Assembly (NCBI GenBank): GCA_017889705.1
Contig: JAGGAB010000008.1
Coordinates: 87,063 to 151,062 of the forward strand
Source: Bacillota bacterium
GTDB lineage: Bacteria; Bacillota; Negativicutes; Sporomusales; Sporomusaceae
Length of the DNA: 64,000 nt
Reading direction: 5' to 3'
A program made the translations under genes and the position numbers. Below are positions 1 to 8,595 of this stretch, piece after piece; position 1 is the first letter of the stretch, and each line of letters starts with the position of its first letter. A model generated the notes under the pieces. That model ran no database searches, was not told the DNA's origin, and saw nothing but the letters and a program-made list of their open reading frames with translations.

Positions 1-74
1 ACGGCACTATTCAAATGCGACATGGAGAAGAAATTGGCATGGGCAGCCGCGATTATGAATTAATTACCCTGTAA
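1..74 (+). CDS. 3' end of a DUF362-family protein (partial)
   Basis: The frame starting at base 3 is open to a TAA at 72-74 and encodes a 23-residue tail ending GMGSRDYELITL. This matches the last residues of the DUF362 protein on the opposite strand just downstream (GMGSRKYNLIEI), so the fragment is the C-terminus of a paralogue. The rest of the gene lies before the window. The two paralogues converge on one shared hairpin terminator. The family assignment rests only on this tail match. Confidence 0.7.
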   Translation, partial: GTIQMRHGEEIGMGSRDYELITL

Positions 75-80
75 TAATTG

Positions 81-126
81 AAAAAACCACGTCTTACATT
101 TATATGAATTGTAAGACGTGGTTTTT
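81..126. terminator. Bidirectional hairpin terminator between convergent DUF362 genes
   Basis: A perfect 15-bp stem (arms 84-98 and 110-124) is flanked by A-rich DNA on the left and TTTTT on the right. It can therefore stop transcription from both sides. Confidence 0.85.
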
Positions 127-164
127 GTATTGTTTTAGCAAGCAATCAGAATCCAACACACACA

Positions 165-1265
165 TTAAATTTCGATTAGATTATATTTCCGGCTGCCCAT
201 GCCAAGCGTTTCCATATATTCAAGCTGATGCAATCCGCCACGAGATTCAATGCGTTCAGCAATATCATGGCGCTCATTAGCAGGCAGCTGATAAATCATG
301 TCAATACCAGCTTGATCAACTGCAAGAATATCTGTTGAGCCAAGAATACCTATATCATTACAAGTCGGCTTTGCGGCGCTAGCCCCGGCACAGTCACAGT
401 CAACAGAAATATTTTTCAAAACATCGATATAAGCGATGTGGCTTTTAAAGTGCTCAGTAATAGCCTTGCCGGATTCCACCATCCGTTCTAGAAATCCTTT
501 ACCTAGCGGCCAGCCTTCCCCGTGAATCATTCTCTTGCCTACCTTGCCTGAAGCAAAACCGATACCGATGTTCTTTAACGAACCACCAAAACCGCCCATT
601 GCATGACCCTTAAAATGCGTATAAACCAAAACCGAATCATATTTGAGCACATTTTTCCCTATCGCAATTTCCTGCAGATGGATTCCTGGTTCAAAAGGAA
701 ATGTTCCTCCGAAATTATCCATTTGTTTATCAAGAAATTCTTTCATGCCTGGTACCGGCAACATAACATCACCATCCGCATCCAGGATATCGACGGGACA
801 AAAGTCAAAACCATTGATTTTAATTGTTTCTCGATGCGTCTTGGTTTCCCGGCGCGGACTTTTATAAAGCACATTGCATTCAACAATCGAACTGTGTGGA
901 ATTCTCTTCTGCAAGCTTTTAATGTACTCAATAGGTAGGAGATTCGGGCCGTGCGGCTCGCCGGTATGCAGCTTTATCCCGACTTTACCGGTAATCCCCT
1001 GGTTAATCTTCTCATAAATTTTTTGTATGCCCTCCGGACTTAAATCCCGTGTAAAATACACATTGGGCTTGCTTGGATCATACTGCGAAGTTGCGTGTAA
1101 TCCGTCCCAAGTCGCACGATTGGAGTTGCTTTCCGCATGTGCAACCAGCTGACTTAATGTCGGAATTGCAGCCATCGCTGCCACCGTACCGCCGGCAAAC
1201 TTCAGAAAACTTCGCCTCGAAACTTCTTTTGTTTTTTCCTCTTTTTGCTCATCATCTTTTTCCAC
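165..1265 (-). CDS. Tat-exported DUF362-domain protein
   Basis: A 366-residue protein. The N-terminus carries a twin-arginine signal (SRRSFLKFAGG followed by a short hydrophobic stretch at about 17-40), so export of a folded protein is expected. The rest matches the DUF362 family, with a conserved Cys-rich segment near residue 290 (CDCAGASAAKPTC) and the family-type ILGSTDILAVDQAGIDMIY region. DUF362 proteins are often linked to Fe-S or redox functions, but the reaction is unknown. The start is a GTG about 12 nt after AAGGAG. It follows the MerR gene by 18 nt, so the two are probably co-transcribed from the MerR-type promoter at 1760-1790. A paralogue converges on it from the left. Confidence 0.85.
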   Translation of the reverse strand: MEKDDEQKEEKTKEVSRRSFLKFAGGTVAAMAAIPTLSQLVAHAESNSNRATWDGLHATSQYDPSKPNVYFTRDLSPEGIQKIYEKINQGITGKVGIKLHTGEPHGPNLLPIEYIKSLQKRIPHSSIVECNVLYKSPRRETKTHRETIKINGFDFCPVDILDADGDVMLPVPGMKEFLDKQMDNFGGTFPFEPGIHLQEIAIGKNVLKYDSVLVYTHFKGHAMGGFGGSLKNIGIGFASGKVGKRMIHGEGWPLGKGFLERMVESGKAITEHFKSHIAYIDVLKNISVDCDCAGASAAKPTCNDIGILGSTDILAVDQAGIDMIYQLPANERHDIAERIESRGGLHQLEYMETLGMGSRKYNLIEI

Positions 1266-1287
1266 TTTTTCTCATTACTCCTTTTTG

Positions 1288-1644
1288 CTAAGACTTATCA
1301 AACTCATCGTAGTTTTCAATTTTATAAACCAATCGTTCTTTAGTTGCTTGTAATTTTGCAATACGATCATCTAATCGTTTTAATTCTTCCCTTAAAAGAT
1401 CCTTCCTTGCCTCTTTGGTTTTACTTCCCTGTTGATAAAGCTGGACATATTCAACAAGGACTTCTACCGGAATACCTGCATTTCGCATACAGTGAATAAA
1501 TTCAACCCAGCCACAGCTGTAATCGTCATAATCGCGAATTCCATTTGGTTTACGCGGAACCGGCGGAATCAGGCCGACTCGTTCATAGTAGCGCAATGCG
1601 TCCTGTGTCAAGCCGTATTTTTCACTGACCTCTGAAATTACCAT
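1288..1644 (-). CDS. MerR-family transcriptional regulator (AdhR-like)
   Basis: A 118-residue protein. The N-terminal winged helix is typical of MerR (EVSEKYGLTQDALRYYERVG, then LIPP and IRDY), followed by a long coiled-coil dimerisation helix at about 75-110. The ATG at 1644 is chosen because AAGGAG lies 8 nt upstream; a longer reading frame has no such site. Cysteines occur at 44 and 52. In Bacillus subtilis the related AdhR senses aldehyde/electrophile stress through Cys52, so an electrophile or redox signal is a reasonable inference. It heads an operon with the Tat-DUF362 gene and probably also acts on the divergent alpha/beta-hydrolase promoter. Confidence 0.88.
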   Translation of the reverse strand: MVISEVSEKYGLTQDALRYYERVGLIPPVPRKPNGIRDYDDYSCGWVEFIHCMRNAGIPVEVLVEYVQLYQQGSKTKEARKDLLREELKRLDDRIAKLQATKERLVYKIENYDEFDKS

Positions 1645-1759
1645 TTGGTTTACTCCTTCATTTTCTGTATTTTTACCCCAAACAAAACTCACTTACATTA
1701 TTTTTCTAAATCACAAAAGTTCTTCTTTCAATTAACGTGAATTATAGCTTTATACTGAA

Positions 1760-1791
1760 AGAATATCACCTTGTCTTAGCTCCAAGTCAAG
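1760..1791 (-). promoter_or_regulatory. MerR-type promoter with operator dyad (merR-DUF362 operon)
   Basis: On the minus strand: -35 TTGACT (1790-1785), a 19-bp spacer and -10 TATTCT (1765-1760). An imperfect dyad, CTTG..CAAG, covers 1770-1791 (16 of 22 positions symmetric). The over-long 19-bp spacer filled by a dyad is the hallmark of MerR-activated promoters. The transcript would start near 1752, about 110 nt before the regulator's ATG. Confidence 0.8.
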
Positions 1792-1967
1792 TGTTTTTTT
1801 ATTACTGTAGAATATTGCTACAGCCTGCAAAACATAATCGCCGTGGTTAGCACATCAATAACACTTAATAAAAGGAGACTAGAATTCTTTTAACCGCATT
1901 CTGTCTTTTGAGTGAAAGCAATTGAAACACTTATAAATCGTAGAATCAAAAAAAATTAAAAAGCCTA

Positions 1968-1998
1968 TTGACTTGGTGTTAACACCAGATGATAGATT
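1968..1998 (+). promoter_or_regulatory. MerR-type promoter with operator dyad (alpha/beta hydrolase)
   Basis: TTGACT (1968-1973), a 19-bp spacer and TAGATT (1993-1998), with a perfect 14-bp palindrome TGGTGTTAACACCA at 1974-1987 in the spacer. The left half (TTGACTTGG-N-G-Y-TAA) is the same as in the divergent merR promoter, which suggests one regulator for both. The rest of the 1645-2135 gap (1792-1967 and 1999-2135) shows no gene or further signal. Confidence 0.8.
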
Positions 1999-2135
1999 TA
2001 AACTGTTAAAACAATTTGACATACTGTCGACTTAATGAGAGGAGGAATAAAGAATGTAGCAAACTGCATTTTACGGAAATTCGCAAATATATACGCAAAA
2101 AACAACATGCAAACAACCATAGAAAGAGGTTTAAA

Positions 2136-3206
2136 ATGAACATACAATCTATTATCACTCGTAGTTTCCACATGCTCACAGCGATGGCACTGGGCTTAGT
2201 TTTATCCACTACCGGCGTTGGCGTTGCATCTGCGGCAGATATGTCCAATGGAGCCGACAACTTTTACAAGAGCGACAAAGTAACCATGCAGAAGGTTACG
2301 TTTAAAAATCAATACAACATGAAGGTTACAGGGAATCTTTTTATTCCTAAAGGTTTGAATCAGAACGCCAAAAACCCTGCGATCATTGTCGGGCATCCTA
2401 TGGGCGCCGTAAAAGAACAAAGTGCGAATCTGTATGCCACGAAAATGGCTGAACAGGGATTCGTTACTTTGTCCTTGGATCTGTCTTTCTGGGGCGAGAG
2501 TGAGGGACAGCCTCGCAACGCTGTTTCGCCGGATATCTATGCCGAGGATTTCAGTGCTGCAGTAGATTTTCTGGGCACCCGTCCGTTTGTTGACAAAGAT
2601 CGAATTGGTGCTATCGGAATTTGTGGCAGCGGCAGCTTTGTCATCAGCGCAGCCAAGATCGACCCGCGCATGAAGGCCATTGCAACAGTCAGTATGTATG
2701 ATATGGGCGCAGCTAACCGTAATGCACTCAAGCATTCACTGACCCTTGAGCAACGGAAACAAATCATCGCAGAAGCAGCCGAGCAACGCTATGTGGAATT
2801 CACTGGCGGTGAAACCAAATACACCAGTGGGACAGTGCATGAGTTGACGGAAGACACTCACCCCATCCAGCGTGAGTTTTTCGAATTCTACCGCACTCCA
2901 AGGGGTGAATTCACGCCTAAAGGTTCATCGCCAAATCTAACGACGCACCCGTCACTTACCAGCAGTATCAAATTTATGAACTTCTACCCGTTCAATGACA
3001 TAGATACGATTTCTCCTCGTCCTATGCTTTTCATCGCCGGTGAGAACGCTCATTCCCGAGAGTTCAGCGAAGACGCCTACAAGCTGGCAGCCGAACCGAA
3101 GGAACTCTACATTGTTCCAGGCGCAGGTCATGTGGATCTGTACGATCGGGTTAATCTTATCCCCTTTGACAAGCTCACATCCTTCTTTTCTAAGCATCTG
3201 AAATAA
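2136..3206 (+). CDS. Secreted alpha/beta hydrolase (dienelactone-hydrolase/YcjY type)
   Basis: A 356-residue protein with a Sec signal peptide; cleavage is expected after VASA at about residue 34. The start is the ATG at 2136, 6 nt after AGAGG; the frame is open further upstream but has no ribosome site there. The nucleophile elbow reads GICGSGSF, so the likely nucleophile is Cys (as in dienelactone hydrolases) rather than Ser. An acidic residue follows a strand (MLFIAGENAH) and the catalytic His lies in PGAGHVDLYD near the end. The substrate is unknown. It has its own MerR-type promoter, which suggests induction by the same stress as the merR operon. Confidence 0.8.
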   Translation: MNIQSIITRSFHMLTAMALGLVLSTTGVGVASAADMSNGADNFYKSDKVTMQKVTFKNQYNMKVTGNLFIPKGLNQNAKNPAIIVGHPMGAVKEQSANLYATKMAEQGFVTLSLDLSFWGESEGQPRNAVSPDIYAEDFSAAVDFLGTRPFVDKDRIGAIGICGSGSFVISAAKIDPRMKAIATVSMYDMGAANRNALKHSLTLEQRKQIIAEAAEQRYVEFTGGETKYTSGTVHELTEDTHPIQREFFEFYRTPRGEFTPKGSSPNLTTHPSLTSSIKFMNFYPFNDIDTISPRPMLFIAGENAHSREFSEDAYKLAAEPKELYIVPGAGHVDLYDRVNLIPFDKLTSFFSKHLK

Positions 3207-3313
3207 CGTCCCTTTGCTTCTTTCTTGGGACAATTACCTTTAAAGAAATTGCATGCATAAACAATCCTAACAGCGGGAATCCTATTATCCAAATGATTTT
3301 GGAGGTGACGGGT

Positions 3314-3403
3314 ATGGGCGATAAGAAACCAGGTCGCGGACCTAAGAAAAGCAACAAACAATCGTCATTAGCCAGTTCCCAGGACAGCACTGCAAAAAAG
3401 TAA
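3314..3403 (+). CDS. Small basic protein, 29 residues
   Basis: ATG preceded by GGAGGTGA at 6 nt spacing. It encodes a Lys/Gly/Ser-rich peptide starting MGDKKPGRGPKKSN and ends 13 nt before a terminator. No family is recognised. The strong ribosome site and the tight fit between the hydrolase gene and the terminator argue that it is real. Confidence 0.6.
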   Translation: MGDKKPGRGPKKSNKQSSLASSQDSTAKK

Positions 3404-3415
3404 TCTACAACTACT

Positions 3416-3453
3416 AAAAATACTCCCAGCATTACTGCTTGGGAGTATTTTTA
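3416..3453. terminator. Bidirectional hairpin terminator
   Basis: Arms 3416-3430 and 3437-3452 pair with one bulge. A-run on the left and T-run on the right, so it works in both directions. It overlaps the last codons of mutY and ends the small-protein transcript. Confidence 0.8.
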
Positions 3454-4487
3454 TAGGTAAGGGCTACCTTGTGATGCGGCCCCGCCCAAGGTATATCTAA
3501 TAAATTTGATGAACACAGCCAGCGGGACGATTCAGGCAGCACATCACCAGCCAGCCACTCGCATTGATAAAAGGCTATATCCCATTTACGATGACTGAAC
3601 GTGTGTACGCAATGATAAACACACTCTTTAACCTGTACCTTTTGGTGGAAGGTACGGTACAACTCTGCTTTTAACCGTTCAATAGCATTATCTCCTTCAG
3701 CCAATTCAGCCGTAGGAAATTCCCACATTGCTGCCAACAAGCCTGTTGCCGGCCGTTGATGCACCAGATAGTTCCCGTCTTTTACGACTAACCCGGCCGC
3801 CAGCTTCACTAGCTTTTGCTCTTTCTTCGCAGGCCGCACAGGCAGCGTATTTTGCACTTCGCGCGCATAGGCTTCACATAAATTAATCAGCGGACAAAGC
3901 TCACAGCGCGGCTGACGGGGAATACACACCATAGCCCCTAAATCCATTAAGGCCTGATTAAAATCACCCGGATATTGTTTGGACATATACTCACGAACCA
4001 GGCTCTTTACCTGCCGTTTGGTTGTCTGTTTAGTAATATCTTCTTCCAAACAAAACAACCGGCTAAAAACTCTAAGAACATTGCCGTCAATAGCTGGCAC
4101 CGGCCGGTCATACGCAATACTGGCAATCGCGCCTGCCGTATATTCGCCCACACCAGGCAGGCTTTGTATAACAGCAGGATCATCTGGTACTTTTCCACCA
4201 TATTCCGCACAAACTTCTCTAACACCGGCCAACAAGTTGCGCGCCCGGCTGTAGTAACCTAATCCCTGCCAATAGGTAAGCACCTCCTGTTCTGAGGCTT
4301 CGGCCAAATCTGCCGGGGTAGGAAATCGTTCCATCCAACGCGTATAATAGTTTTTCACAGCTTCAACCCGTGTCTGCTGAAGCATAATTTCCGAAACCCA
4401 AATCTTATAGGCATCTTTATCTGCACGCCAAGGCAAATCCCTAGAACGTTGATAATACCAATCAAGCAATTGTGTCGCCAGTGTCAT
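3432..4487 (-). CDS. mutY: A/G-specific adenine DNA glycosylase MutY
   Basis: A 351-residue base-excision-repair enzyme that removes adenine mispaired with 8-oxoguanine. Visible in order: SEIMLQQTRVE with the catalytic Glu, the helix-hairpin-helix LPGVGEYTAGAI followed by the catalytic Asp in AIDGN, a [4Fe-4S] cluster motif of four Cys (C-x6-C-x2-C-x5-C, near residue 190-205), and a C-terminal NUDIX-like domain that reads 8-oxoG. The length is normal for bacterial MutY. The ATG at 4487 is preferred over a GTG three codons earlier because AAGGG is 8 nt upstream of the ATG and overlaps the GTG. Monocistronic. Confidence 0.95.
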   Translation of the reverse strand: MTLATQLLDWYYQRSRDLPWRADKDAYKIWVSEIMLQQTRVEAVKNYYTRWMERFPTPADLAEASEQEVLTYWQGLGYYSRARNLLAGVREVCAEYGGKVPDDPAVIQSLPGVGEYTAGAIASIAYDRPVPAIDGNVLRVFSRLFCLEEDITKQTTKRQVKSLVREYMSKQYPGDFNQALMDLGAMVCIPRQPRCELCPLINLCEAYAREVQNTLPVRPAKKEQKLVKLAAGLVVKDGNYLVHQRPATGLLAAMWEFPTAELAEGDNAIERLKAELYRTFHQKVQVKECVYHCVHTFSHRKWDIAFYQCEWLAGDVLPESSRWLCSSNLLDIPWAGPHHKVALTYKNTPKQ

Positions 4488-4646
4488 CTTATTCACCCTT
4501 AATTTCCCATAAAAATTATTAATAAATAACTGTAATTATTTTTATTATACCGCAAAATAGCCTGCTTGACCAAATTTGCCAAACCAATCGTTTTCATTTA
4601 TATTTAATTCATACTTATTGACCAGTTATGAAAGAAGGTTGCTGCT

Positions 4647-5552
4647 ATGAAGTCCTTTCAAAGCCATAAAATTCTCCCTGAACATGCCGGTCTGACAGTT
4701 GAGAACTATCTTAAACAAGTTCTTCAGCAATCTGGTCGCAAATTACAAAAATTAACCCGCCAAAAGGGTCTCTTTTTGAATGGCAAACCGGTTTATCTGC
4801 AAAGACAGCTAAAGGCAAACGACACGTTACGCGTCCTGGTTTTAGAAGATGCAGACTATGGAGTTCAGCCGGAACCAGGCAATATTGAAATTCTTTATGA
4901 TGATGACTATTTGCTTGTCGTAAATAAACCACCCTACCAGCTTGTTCATCCTACCGGCCAAACAACGAGCGGAACTTTGGCCAATCATCTAGCTTATCAT
5001 TTAGCCAATCGTGCCATAATCAGTACAATTCGCCCCATTCACCGCCTGGACAGGGATACCTCTGGTTGTGTGATTTTTGCCAAAAATGCCAGTAGCCAAA
5101 CACTACTGGAACAACAACTGAAAGACCGCACACTCAAACGCGGTTACCTAGCCGCTGTCAACGGTCACATACAGCCTCCCTCAGGCACGATAAATGCCCC
5201 CATCGGACCACATGCAAAGCTTCCCAACCGGCGCGCCGTAAGTCCGCAAGGTGAACCGGCAATTACCCATTATCATACCATCACCAAATTTGCAGATATG
5301 TCATTGCTCGAACTTACACTAGATACTGGCCGTACTCACCAAATCCGGGTACACTTGTCACATCTTGGGCATCCGATCTTTGGCGACAAAATGTATGGAA
5401 CACGTTCACCACTTATCTCCCGTCAGGCACTACATGCCTCCACTGTGAGTTTTGAACACCTAGTAAGTAAAGAACTAATAACGGTTACTGCTCCTTTGCC
5501 TGCCGACTTTAAACGCCTAATTGACAGTTGCAACCAACCATTACGTGAGTAA
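4647..5552 (+). CDS. RluA-family pseudouridine synthase
   Basis: A 301-residue RNA-modifying enzyme that isomerises uridine in rRNA or tRNA. An S4-like RNA-binding region occupies about residues 10-75, followed by the RluA catalytic domain with the signature IHRLDRDTSG, whose Asp is the nucleophile, and a conserved TGRTHQIRVHLSHLGHPI motif. This domain order resembles RluD/YjbO-type enzymes, but the target uridines cannot be read from sequence. Divergent from mutY, with a 150-bp AT-rich spacer. The ribosome site is AGAAGG. Confidence 0.92.
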   Translation: MKSFQSHKILPEHAGLTVENYLKQVLQQSGRKLQKLTRQKGLFLNGKPVYLQRQLKANDTLRVLVLEDADYGVQPEPGNIEILYDDDYLLVVNKPPYQLVHPTGQTTSGTLANHLAYHLANRAIISTIRPIHRLDRDTSGCVIFAKNASSQTLLEQQLKDRTLKRGYLAAVNGHIQPPSGTINAPIGPHAKLPNRRAVSPQGEPAITHYHTITKFADMSLLELTLDTGRTHQIRVHLSHLGHPIFGDKMYGTRSPLISRQALHASTVSFEHLVSKELITVTAPLPADFKRLIDSCNQPLRE

Positions 5553-5665
5553 ACAGCAAAATTCTACCCTATTTTAGCAAATTTTCCGACAGGTAATTAC
5601 CCTCCAATGTGAAACTGCTAGTACAGTAGTATATAGCCTATTGAGACAATATAGGAGGGGTTTAC

Positions 5666-6766
5666 GTGAATAAGATCATGATTTCTCCAGGCCGTTATGT
5701 CCAAGGTGCCGGAGCACTTGGCGACATCGGCAAACATGTTGCCGGCCTGGGAACCAAAGCCTTAGTTCTTGGCGGCCAACGCGGCCTTGACGCCATCCAA
5801 AACCTGCTGGAAACCAGTTTCAAAGAACATAATGTCAGCTATATTATCGAGCCCTTTGGCGGCGAATGCTCACGCCCCGAAATTGACCGGATAGTAGCCA
5901 ATGTCAAACAGAATGACATTACTATTATTGTTGGTGTCGGCGGCGGCAAAGCGCTTGATACCGCTAAAGCGGTTGCCCATTCAGCCAAAATCCCGGTTGC
6001 CATTGTTCCGACAATTGCCGCAACCGATGCCCCCTGCAGCGCCTTATCAGTTATTTACACCCCGGAAGGAGTTTTCGAATCCTATTTGGTATTGCCCAAA
6101 AATCCTGATTTGGTACTTGTCGATACTGCTATTATTGCCCAGGCTCCTGCCCGCCTGTTTGTATCAGGAATGGGTGACGCACTGGCTACCTGGTTTGAGG
6201 CCGATGCCTGCGCTAAAGCCTTTGCCAGCAATCTCCCTGGTGGATTATCTACATCTGCAGCTTTGAGTCTGGCCAAACTATGTTACGATATTTTAATCGA
6301 ATATGGATTATATGCCAAATTAGCGCTGGAACAAGGTGTCGCTACTGAAGCCGTGGAAAAAGTAGTCGAAGCAAATACCCTATTAAGCGGACTTGGCTTT
6401 GAAAGCTCAGGCCTCGCAGCTGCCCATGCTGTCCATAATGGTTTGACAGTACTGCCGGAAACCCATCATGCCTACCATGGCGAAAAAGTATCCTTCGGCA
6501 CACTTGTGCAACTCGTTCTGGAAAATCGCTCATCCGGTGAACTGGAGGAAGTACTTTACTTCTGCAAATCGGTTGGCCTGCCCATTACCCTTAAAGAAAT
6601 CGGCGTGACCACTGTAACCCCGGAAAAAATCCGCCAAGTAGCCGCAGCAACTTGCGCTCCTGGCGAAACCATCCATAACCAGCCTTTTAGTGTTACCCCA
6701 GATAGTGTTTATGCCGCCATTTTTGCCGCCGATGCCATTGGCAATGCTTATCTAAAACAGAATTAA
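5666..6766 (+). CDS. gldA: Glycerol dehydrogenase-type iron/zinc alcohol dehydrogenase
   Basis: A 366-residue NAD-dependent polyol dehydrogenase of the GldA group: glycerol to dihydroxyacetone or a similar reaction. The dinucleotide-binding loop is GVGGGKALDTAKAVA. Metal ligands are the Asp in AATDAPCSA and the His residues in SSGLAAAHAVHNGL and HAYHGEKVSFG. The length matches the family (about 365). The start is GTG, 9 nt after AGGAGG. A single gene with its own terminator. No dihydroxyacetone kinase is nearby, so the physiological substrate is not fixed by context. Confidence 0.9.
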   Translation: MNKIMISPGRYVQGAGALGDIGKHVAGLGTKALVLGGQRGLDAIQNLLETSFKEHNVSYIIEPFGGECSRPEIDRIVANVKQNDITIIVGVGGGKALDTAKAVAHSAKIPVAIVPTIAATDAPCSALSVIYTPEGVFESYLVLPKNPDLVLVDTAIIAQAPARLFVSGMGDALATWFEADACAKAFASNLPGGLSTSAALSLAKLCYDILIEYGLYAKLALEQGVATEAVEKVVEANTLLSGLGFESSGLAAAHAVHNGLTVLPETHHAYHGEKVSFGTLVQLVLENRSSGELEEVLYFCKSVGLPITLKEIGVTTVTPEKIRQVAAATCAPGETIHNQPFSVTPDSVYAAIFAADAIGNAYLKQN

Positions 6767-6786
6767 CAACAATCTCATATAAATAC

Positions 6787-6828
6787 AAAAGCATTATTTG
6801 TCTTTATCAATAGACAAATAATGCTTTT
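6787..6828 (+). terminator. Terminator of gldA
   Basis: A perfect 17-bp stem (6787-6803 with 6812-6828), an 8-nt loop and a T-rich tail. Confidence 0.88.
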
Positions 6829-6909
6829 ACTTTTTATTCTAGATTGCCAAAATTATTCTGCGGCTTTATAGTAGAATTAATCCATGCCACGAAAGTACGA
6901 GGTATTTTT

Positions 6910-7539
6910 ATGCTACCTGCCTATCGCACAGTCAAACAAGCTGGTGAGGCTAAATTAGAAATAAACAAATCCCTATTTCTTGCTTTTGTCAGCCCTGTCA
7001 CAACCGAAGAAGACGCCATAGCATTTATTAAGAATATAAAAAACCACCATAAGGAAGCCACTCACAATTGCTCTGCCTATATCATCGGGCAACATGGCCA
7101 AATCCAGAAAGCCGACGATGATGGTGAACCTGGCGGCACTGCCGGCAGACCAATATTAGAAGTTCTAAACAAGTCTGATGTTAGAGATGCCGTCATTGTC
7201 GTCACCCGCTACTTTGGCGGCATTAAACTGGGAGCCGGCGGTCTCATCCGCGCTTACACCAAAGCCGCTGTCGACGGCCTTGACGCTGCAAGCATTGTTG
7301 AAAAACAGCTGCATACCTGTCTAACAGCAGAGTTTCCTTACCATTTGCTCGGAACAATAGAAAACCAATTGCGCCTTCATCACTATCAGATTGAAAACAA
7401 AGAATTCAGTCAGGCAGTCACACTAACTGTATTAGCCCGCAAGGGTGATGAAGACAGCTTACGTCAACTGCTTGCTGATTGTACGGCTGCTCAGGCTATC
7501 GTAAAAGAAATTGGCGAAATATATGTAGCAACAAGCTAA
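6910..7539 (+). CDS. yigZ: YigZ/IMPACT-family (UPF0029) protein
   Basis: A 209-residue protein. The N-terminal IMPACT domain contains the family signatures HNCSAYIIG, DDDGEPGGTAGRPIL and VVTRYFGGIKLGAGGLIRAY; the C-terminal ferredoxin-like domain (DUF1949) occupies about 140-205. The family is linked to translation control or proteolysis, but its biochemical role in bacteria is not settled. The ATG at 6910 is chosen because GAGG lies 7 nt upstream and the resulting length equals the family norm; the frame stays open 22 codons further up without a ribosome site. Confidence 0.9.
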   Translation: MLPAYRTVKQAGEAKLEINKSLFLAFVSPVTTEEDAIAFIKNIKNHHKEATHNCSAYIIGQHGQIQKADDDGEPGGTAGRPILEVLNKSDVRDAVIVVTRYFGGIKLGAGGLIRAYTKAAVDGLDAASIVEKQLHTCLTAEFPYHLLGTIENQLRLHHYQIENKEFSQAVTLTVLARKGDEDSLRQLLADCTAAQAIVKEIGEIYVATS

Positions 7540-7569
7540 TTAAAAATAGTGAACTCTGGTAAGTATATG

Positions 7570-8160
7570 CTAACAAATACAATCCTGTTCCCGATCACTA
7601 TCATAACCTGAGATAACCACTTCTATCTCACCAGTATGTGGCTCAAACATAAGTCCATGAATTGGAACATCGTTAGGAATAAGCGGGTTAGTCCTTATTT
7701 GCCAGACAACGTTTTCTACGTTTTCCACCGGGTGGTGAAATCCATCCAGCCAGGTTTCCAAATCTTTTTCAATCATTTTTATCGCTCCGGGACAAATCCC
7801 TCTGTCAAGCATCTTGGCAATCATGCCCGAGGCTGTAGCATGAGCAATTCCGCAATCATAATGACCAATAACCATAATTTCTTTTACGTCCAGTTCAAAA
7901 ATAGCCACAAGCAAACTGCGAATGGAAGAATGAAACAGGCCGGTAATGGTATTACCGGCATTTTTGATCACCTTAGCAGCACCACGTTCAATCCCCAGTG
8001 CCGGCTCAAGGAAATCTACCAAACGAGTATCCATACAAGTAAAAATTGCAAGATTTTTCGTTGGGATCTTGCTAATTGCTGCTTGATATTCTTGCCTTTC
8101 TGCCGCCCGTTTTTCTAAAAACTTTTTATTGGCTTGTATTACTTGTTCTAGTACTCGCAT
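7570..8160 (-). CDS. Beta-class carbonic anhydrase
   Basis: A 196-residue zinc enzyme interconverting CO2 and bicarbonate. The zinc ligands are visible as CMDTRL (Cys, with the Asp-Arg dyad) and GHYDCG (His and Cys). The region KNAGNTITG lies between them, as in the type-II bacterial group. The start is the ATG at 8160, 9 nt after GAGG; an in-frame GTG five codons earlier overlaps that site. Convergent with yigZ. Useful in an anaerobe that carboxylates or decarboxylates substrates, but nothing ties it to a particular pathway here. Confidence 0.93.
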   Translation of the reverse strand: MRVLEQVIQANKKFLEKRAAERQEYQAAISKIPTKNLAIFTCMDTRLVDFLEPALGIERGAAKVIKNAGNTITGLFHSSIRSLLVAIFELDVKEIMVIGHYDCGIAHATASGMIAKMLDRGICPGAIKMIEKDLETWLDGFHHPVENVENVVWQIRTNPLIPNDVPIHGLMFEPHTGEIEVVISGYDSDREQDCIC

Positions 8161-8228
8161 TTCTTTCAGCCTCACAATACTTTATACTTGAAACACCTTC
8201 ATGCTTAACAGACTAAGTTCTTTGTTGG

Positions 8229-8363
8229 TCAACGATTATCCTTCCGGGCAAAGTGTTCTGCTTTTCTACGTACTTCCTCATCAGACATAGGCTTATTCTC
8301 CTGTTCATTCTTAATTTCGTGCTCAATGCCAAACTTGTCTACTCCTGGTTTGGGTTCAGGCAT
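8229..8363 (-). CDS. Small charged protein, 44 residues
   Basis: ATG preceded by a near-perfect GGAGGTGA, 5 nt spacing. It encodes MPEPKPGVDKFG followed by a Glu/Lys/Arg-rich helical tail ending in KAEHFARKDNR. It lies 68 bp upstream of the carbonic anhydrase start on the same strand and could share its transcript. No function recognised. Confidence 0.65.
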   Translation of the reverse strand: MPEPKPGVDKFGIEHEIKNEQENKPMSDEEVRRKAEHFARKDNR

Positions 8364-8400
8364 ATTATCACCTCCACTACTAGTCTTAACTGATTATAAA

Positions 8401-8432
8401 ATTTAAACCCCTGACGAAAACTGTCAGGGGTT
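8401..8432 (-). terminator. Terminator downstream of the 8596-8985 gene
   Basis: A 10-bp perfect stem AACCCCTGAC (8406-8415) with 8423-8432. Read on the minus strand it is followed by TTTAAATTTTAT. The rest of 8433-8595 shows no gene. Confidence 0.7.
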
Positions 8433-8595
8433 ATCTGTGCATGGTGTTATCCTATGCGCTTTTTCTCAATTTTACTGTTTCGCAATTTCTCGTTTCTTTC
8501 CGAGGACACCTTCACGAAATTAGTATGCCCCATTTGGTTGCATGCTATACATAGTTGTTAAATTCTTGTATCGGATATATCTCCAACCAAGCAGC

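Noticed and set aside
2202..2735. A 177-codon minus-strand frame inside the alpha/beta hydrolase
   Set aside because: Shadow of a signal-peptide-bearing hydrolase with catalytic motifs; the product is not protein-like.
7636..8118. A 160-codon plus-strand frame opposite carbonic anhydrase
   Set aside because: Antisense shadow of an enzyme with all zinc ligands; no supporting signal.
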